Below are positions 60,669 through 64,000 of a stretch of DNA of 64,000 nucleotides, piece by piece. The stretch lies in contig JAJEKV010000011.1 of the NCBI GenBank assembly GCA_021234155.1, positions 13,061,255 to 13,125,254 of the forward strand, written 5' to 3'. The position numbers were made by a program, and so were the translations under genes. Source of the stretch: Isoetes taiwanensis (taxonomy: Eukaryota > Streptophyta > Lycopodiopsida > Isoetales > Isoetaceae). The notes below the pieces were generated by a model, which ran no database searches, was not told where the DNA came from, and saw only the letters and a list, made by a program, of their open reading frames with translations. Position 1 is the first letter of the stretch, and each line of letters begins with the position of its first letter.

Positions 60669-61221
60669 TAACACATGCTCTACGTGTGAATGTGCAATAT
60701 AGAATAGGAGATCTACTTAAATTTACTTTGTAAAATCTAAATTGAGTCACAGTTAATGAAATATGAATTACATTTTTACAAAGATTAAATACTCCTCCAT
60801 AGCAAGAAGGTAAAACATATGATTGTTGTTGCATATGAAGGCAGATTGGCACAAATCTCTTATAGATCAGCAATGCTAGGCTTGGTTCCTATTATGACAC
60901 AAAATTTGTTAGAACGATCTTTATACTGATAGGATAGAATGATCTTCATAGCCATATGTGACATTTAACTTGCAGACATAAAAAGGACAAGATCGTATAT
61001 TTGTACTTGCTACATGATGAGAAATACTACCAACATGTCATCTAGAGCAGTGGGACAACTTTGTGAGTCACACCCACTCATAACAATGATTTTGGGAAAA
61101 GACAAACTATTTATCTTGCATCTAAGATTAGAGGTAGATTGTGTTGCTCTCATCATGTCAAGCAATATAAATTCCATTGTATATGAGATGAGATAAACTC
61201 ACTCGTAATTTATTTATTCAT
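60669..61221. other. No gene seen
   Basis: AT-rich flank. No polypurine tract or LTR start recognised after the integrase. Confidence 0.4.
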
Positions 61222-61225
61222 ACAA

Positions 61226-61266
61226 GAAACTTATCGCGGCGGCCAAGGCCGCCGCGAACGTTTCTC
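61226..61266. repeat. GC hairpin repeat, right (inverted) member
   Basis: AAGAAACTTATCGCGGCGGCC-AA-GGCCGCCGCG then AACGTTTCTC: a perfect 10-bp hairpin (61235-61256) whose whole block is the reverse complement of 40222-40264 with one base change. Confidence 0.85.
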
Positions 61267-61726
61267 TTTCCCAGCTCATAACAAATGGCCTAACGTGCAA
61301 CATCCCGCTATTCTATCAAGGTGAATAAGTTACAATTTTTTCTTTGAAATCGCAATGGCTTAAAAGTAATGTTTAGGTTCTCGTCACCAATCAATACAGA
61401 TTGCTAATCGTAATAATAAGATTAACATATGCAACGTCGAAGACTGTATCTTTGAAATACTACTTTTATTGACATCATGATTCCCATATAAATTGTTGTG
61501 AGGTCGTGGACATTAAGGATGAATTTTAGTTTTCAAACGTAAATAATACTACCATCTTGGTACCTTCTCGGCCAGAAACATCATCATAGGCATTCACCAT
61601 TCCCTGAATAGAAAATGGTCACCGGGAACCGAATGGCTTTGACATGGTATGCACAACAAGTGACTTAAGTGGTCCATGACATGCCATCAACCCGATCAAT
61701 CAATGGACATATAATTAAGAACACAA

Positions 61727-61890
61727 AAACTTATCGCGCCACCGCTAACGTTTCTCTTTGCCTAGCCTTTTTATACATTCAGAACCCTATTCGGATTATT
61801 GCAAAGTTTTGCTTAAAAAAGGAGTTTCCCACCTTTTTATGCATTCGTAACCCTATTTCGGATTATTGCAAAGTTTTGCTTAAAAAAAAA
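61727..61890. repeat. Third hairpin-family relic and a ~68-bp tandem duplication
   Basis: AAAACTTATCGCG...CGCTAACGTTTCTCTTTGCC at 61730-61760 is a shortened relative of the 61226 block. Directly after, CCTTTTTATRCATTCRKAACCCTATT and GGATTATTGCAAAGTTTTGCTTAAAAAA occur twice (to 61890). Confidence 0.7.
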
Positions 61891-61932
61891 AGAGTTTGAC
61901 AAAAATAAGGTTTGTGCTACCGCCGCATCTGT

Positions 61933-62626
61933 CTATGGATTACTCCTTTGAAGTTCTAAAATGGCTCTATCTTCACCATTTTTTATACTGATAGCAGGAT
62001 CATCCTTGAATATGGCATCATAGTCGATATCGGATGAGGAGGGCGGTTTAGAAAATAGTTCATCATCGTACTCATAAACCGGCCTTTCTGAACCTCCACT
62101 TTCTTGGGATATGGCGTTACTGAGGGACGAGGCCAAACATCTCCTAGTGCCGGAATTGAAGAGCCAGAGCAATTATTTGGCCTAAAAACCTCATCATAAA
62201 TATCACATGCATCATTCCGTCAGGGTTCAAAAAATACCTGAATAAACCCTTTGTTTGTCTGGTCCACTTTAGAAATTGCTGGTCTAAAAATTTGGATGCT
62301 GGAAAAAATCCGATAGAAAAAAACATAGTTTAATGTAAAATCCGGTATATTTGTATCTTGTTATGAATATATCCGGTATGTATTTTATATGAGCGGAAAA
62401 TTATCTGGTGAAGGCTGTGGAGTTTTTTGAGCCCTCCGTGTATCAAAACCATGGCCATTTGCTCGCCAGACCGAAGAATTGAATGATTTGTTGCGAAATA
62501 AATCCCCTTCTCTGTTTCTGTTTCTTCCTAATGATCCAAAACTTATACTGCCCAAATCTCTTAAACACATGGAGCCAATGTAGCTTGTATTTGCAGCTTG
62601 TATTTGCGCTGGTTTCTGCAGCATGA
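61933..62626 (-). pseudogene. Spliced-looking gene fragment, possibly auxilin-like
   Basis: Three minus-strand exon-like pieces: 62624 to about 62400 (MLQKPAQIQAANTSYIGSMC ... SSVWRANGHGFDTRR), 62298-62238 (acceptor TTTCCAG|CAT, donor TTCAG|GTATTT) and about 62167-61933 (ERPVYEYDDELFSKPPSSSD, DYDAIFKDD). The last recalls the VYDDD...YDxxF acidic segments of plant auxilin-like J-domain proteins (clathrin uncoating), but no J domain is present. Exon phases do not join cleanly in one frame. The family assignment is weak. Confidence 0.3.
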
Positions 62627-62639
62627 CCGTTCCTTTTTG

Positions 62640-63669
62640 CTGGGCTATGCTAAAAGGTCCAAGGATCGCCAGGATCGCCTATTTTTGAAACCTGTAAGAC
62701 AATAATAGGATCAGAAATCCGGCGAAATATTTGATGAGCAAACTGGATTGTTGTTGGTTTGCTTGTAAACATAAAACTTCAATCCTTGTATTTTTCCCGC
62801 TATAAAACTTCAATCCTTGTATTTTTTAGCCCTAGAAGTCTGTTCTGATTCTGCAACATTCTGCACGCCCAAGATGAATCGACCAAGGTTCTCCAATTAC
62901 TTTTGTTTTTCTTTTGAATCTTCTTTTTTGAACAGGGCCTGAGCCTGTCGGCAGACAAAGCGGAATGCAGCCATGGCTCAAGATGCTGCCGATTATGGCA
63001 GATGATTTTTTTGCAGACTTATTCCACATGATTTTTATTAAATACTAACACGTACAGGGTATCTTAAGAGCCTATTCAGATTCGTTTGTTGCCTCAGGCC
63101 TCCCATACAGGTTAATCTATCTCAGGCTTCCCATAGAGGTTCTATTTCGATAATCTATCATCAAATTTTGTTGAATGTCAGCTTTTAGGCAGTCACAGAT
63201 TGCCTCTGGAGCAGTCTGCCATGGGCTAAGGTCTAAGCAGCGATGAACAGATAAAGCACAAAATAGATGAAGCAATTCGACACTATTCTGTTAACCGATT
63301 TAATCACGAAGCTATTGATTTCAACAGATACGGATTTTCAAGCTTTAGGCACTCCATCGGGCATGGATAACGAAGAAATCTGGAGGCAGAGCAGAGTCGG
63401 ATCCGCCATAAATGCATCTTTCATTTTTTTTTTTTTTTTTAACTGCACGTGTGAACTCTACAATCCTCTGCACAAAAATTAGCTTTTTCTGAATTTTGAA
63501 AAACAAAAATGACGTACGTGTCAAGCTGTGGGCTCTTCTCAGCCCAGAAATATTACACATCAATTTTCTAAGAACAAAATACACTGCTTTATATAGGTAG
63601 TGACAAACATAGTATGAAACACATATAATTATATTATATGTATGTATATCAATGACCCTCAAGTTTTAT
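62640..63669. other. Intergenic; 3' flank of the MiAMP1-like gene
   Basis: A short repeat ATAAAACTTCAATCCTTGTATTTTT occurs twice near 62770 and 62803, and a T16 run lies near 63425. No gene. Confidence 0.45.
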
Positions 63670-64000
63670 TCATGGGCATTTCACTTTGTATGACTTAGCA
63701 TTGGAAACCTGGGTGCAATCGATATCGTTCCAAGTGATTTGTGGCGTGCCACCACAATTGGGACCATAGTAGAGCTTGAATGGCTTCCCCTTGAACTTGA
63801 ACCTATAGGCAACGTCATTCTTGTCAAAGTTGACACATCCATCGGCACACTTAATGGTTTTAAGAACATCATAGCAGTTTGGATCTTTATAAATTATCGC
63901 CTTGCTAAAACCGGCGCTTGCAATGGATGCATGAAAGACTAGAAAGATTGCCACAACAGCAAAAAGAAGAACTTTGCAGGATGCCTTGAAAAAAAAAGGG
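63670..64000 (-). CDS. MiAMP1-like secreted Cys-rich antimicrobial peptide (5' end off window)
   Basis: Minus frame open from the window edge to TGA at 63670. It starts in a hydrophobic signal peptide (KVLLFAVVAIFLVFHASIAS, cut near AxA-G), then a mature peptide of about 80 aa with six Cys: NC, IKC, DGC, PNC, DC, KC. Spacing and aromatic/Gly pattern (KC..GC, YRFKFKGKPFKLYYGPNC) match the MiAMP1 beta-barrel family of plant defence peptides, found in Macadamia, conifers and seed-free plants. Family members are secreted and membrane-active against fungi. The initiator Met lies beyond 64000 or in an upstream exon. No stop or frameshift in the visible part. Confidence 0.65.
   Translation of the reverse strand, partial: PFFFKASCKVLLFAVVAIFLVFHASIASAGFSKAIIYKDPNCYDVLKTIKCADGCVNFDKNDVAYRFKFKGKPFKLYYGPNCGGTPQITWNDIDCTQVSNAKSYKVKCP

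Overview
The window is AT-rich nuclear DNA from a land plant. The evidence is GT-AG introns inside coding regions, many plant-type transposons (Ty3/gypsy, copia, LINE, hAT, MULE-like, two Helitrons), a plant leucine-rich-repeat receptor fragment and a MiAMP1-like secreted peptide. Several of the repeat-encoded proteins remind me of seed-free plants, so I favour a fern or lycophyte over a flowering plant. That lineage call is inference. Host genes are sparse and most coding sequence is decayed mobile DNA.

Layout. 0-10 kb: a probably functional two-exon acyl-protein-thioesterase-like gene (1.24-2.28 kb, +), a decayed multi-copy repeat gene (5-6.96 kb, +) abutting an FCP1/HAD-phosphatase-like fragment (-), and a three-exon gene for a coiled-coil, RING-like protein (9.93-8.61 kb, -) followed by 217 more in-frame codons after its stop. 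10-18 kb: foldback elements, an ABCG-transporter scrap, a Ty3/gypsy remnant whose 1.6-kb 3' LTR abuts a truncated LINE. 18.4-21.1 kb: a hAT transposase (-) broken by a retroposon with a microsatellite tail. 23.7-25.9 kb and 48.5-49.8 kb: two copies of one segment, each a copia fragment carrying the same 157-bp foldback MITE.

27.4-31.75 kb is a nested structure. A ~0.8-kb unit occurs twice in tandem, the first copy is split by a 2.63-kb transposon flanked by TTAA, and the second copy shows the intact TTAA site. 31.78-38.98 kb has the two ends of a minus-strand Helitron carrying exon-like pieces of a host gene, some of them triplicated. 41.1-45.3 kb is a decayed autonomous Helitron Rep/helicase. 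46.1-48.5 kb holds SINE-like repeats, a MULE-like transposase fragment and a minisatellite whose unit resembles a motif of that fragment. 50.4-50.8 kb is a TIR element and 51.06-51.92 kb a truncated LRR gene.

54.4-60.4 kb is a Ty3/gypsy element with an RNase H-like domain placed before the reverse transcriptase. Its RT is interrupted by two repeats that also occur elsewhere in the window. The right edge holds a possible auxilin-like fragment and a MiAMP1-like secreted Cys-rich peptide that runs off the window.

Likely intact host genes are few: the thioesterase, possibly the RING-like gene, and the MiAMP1-like peptide. The rest records successive nested insertions. All calls were made by reading translations and repeats by eye; no database search was run.
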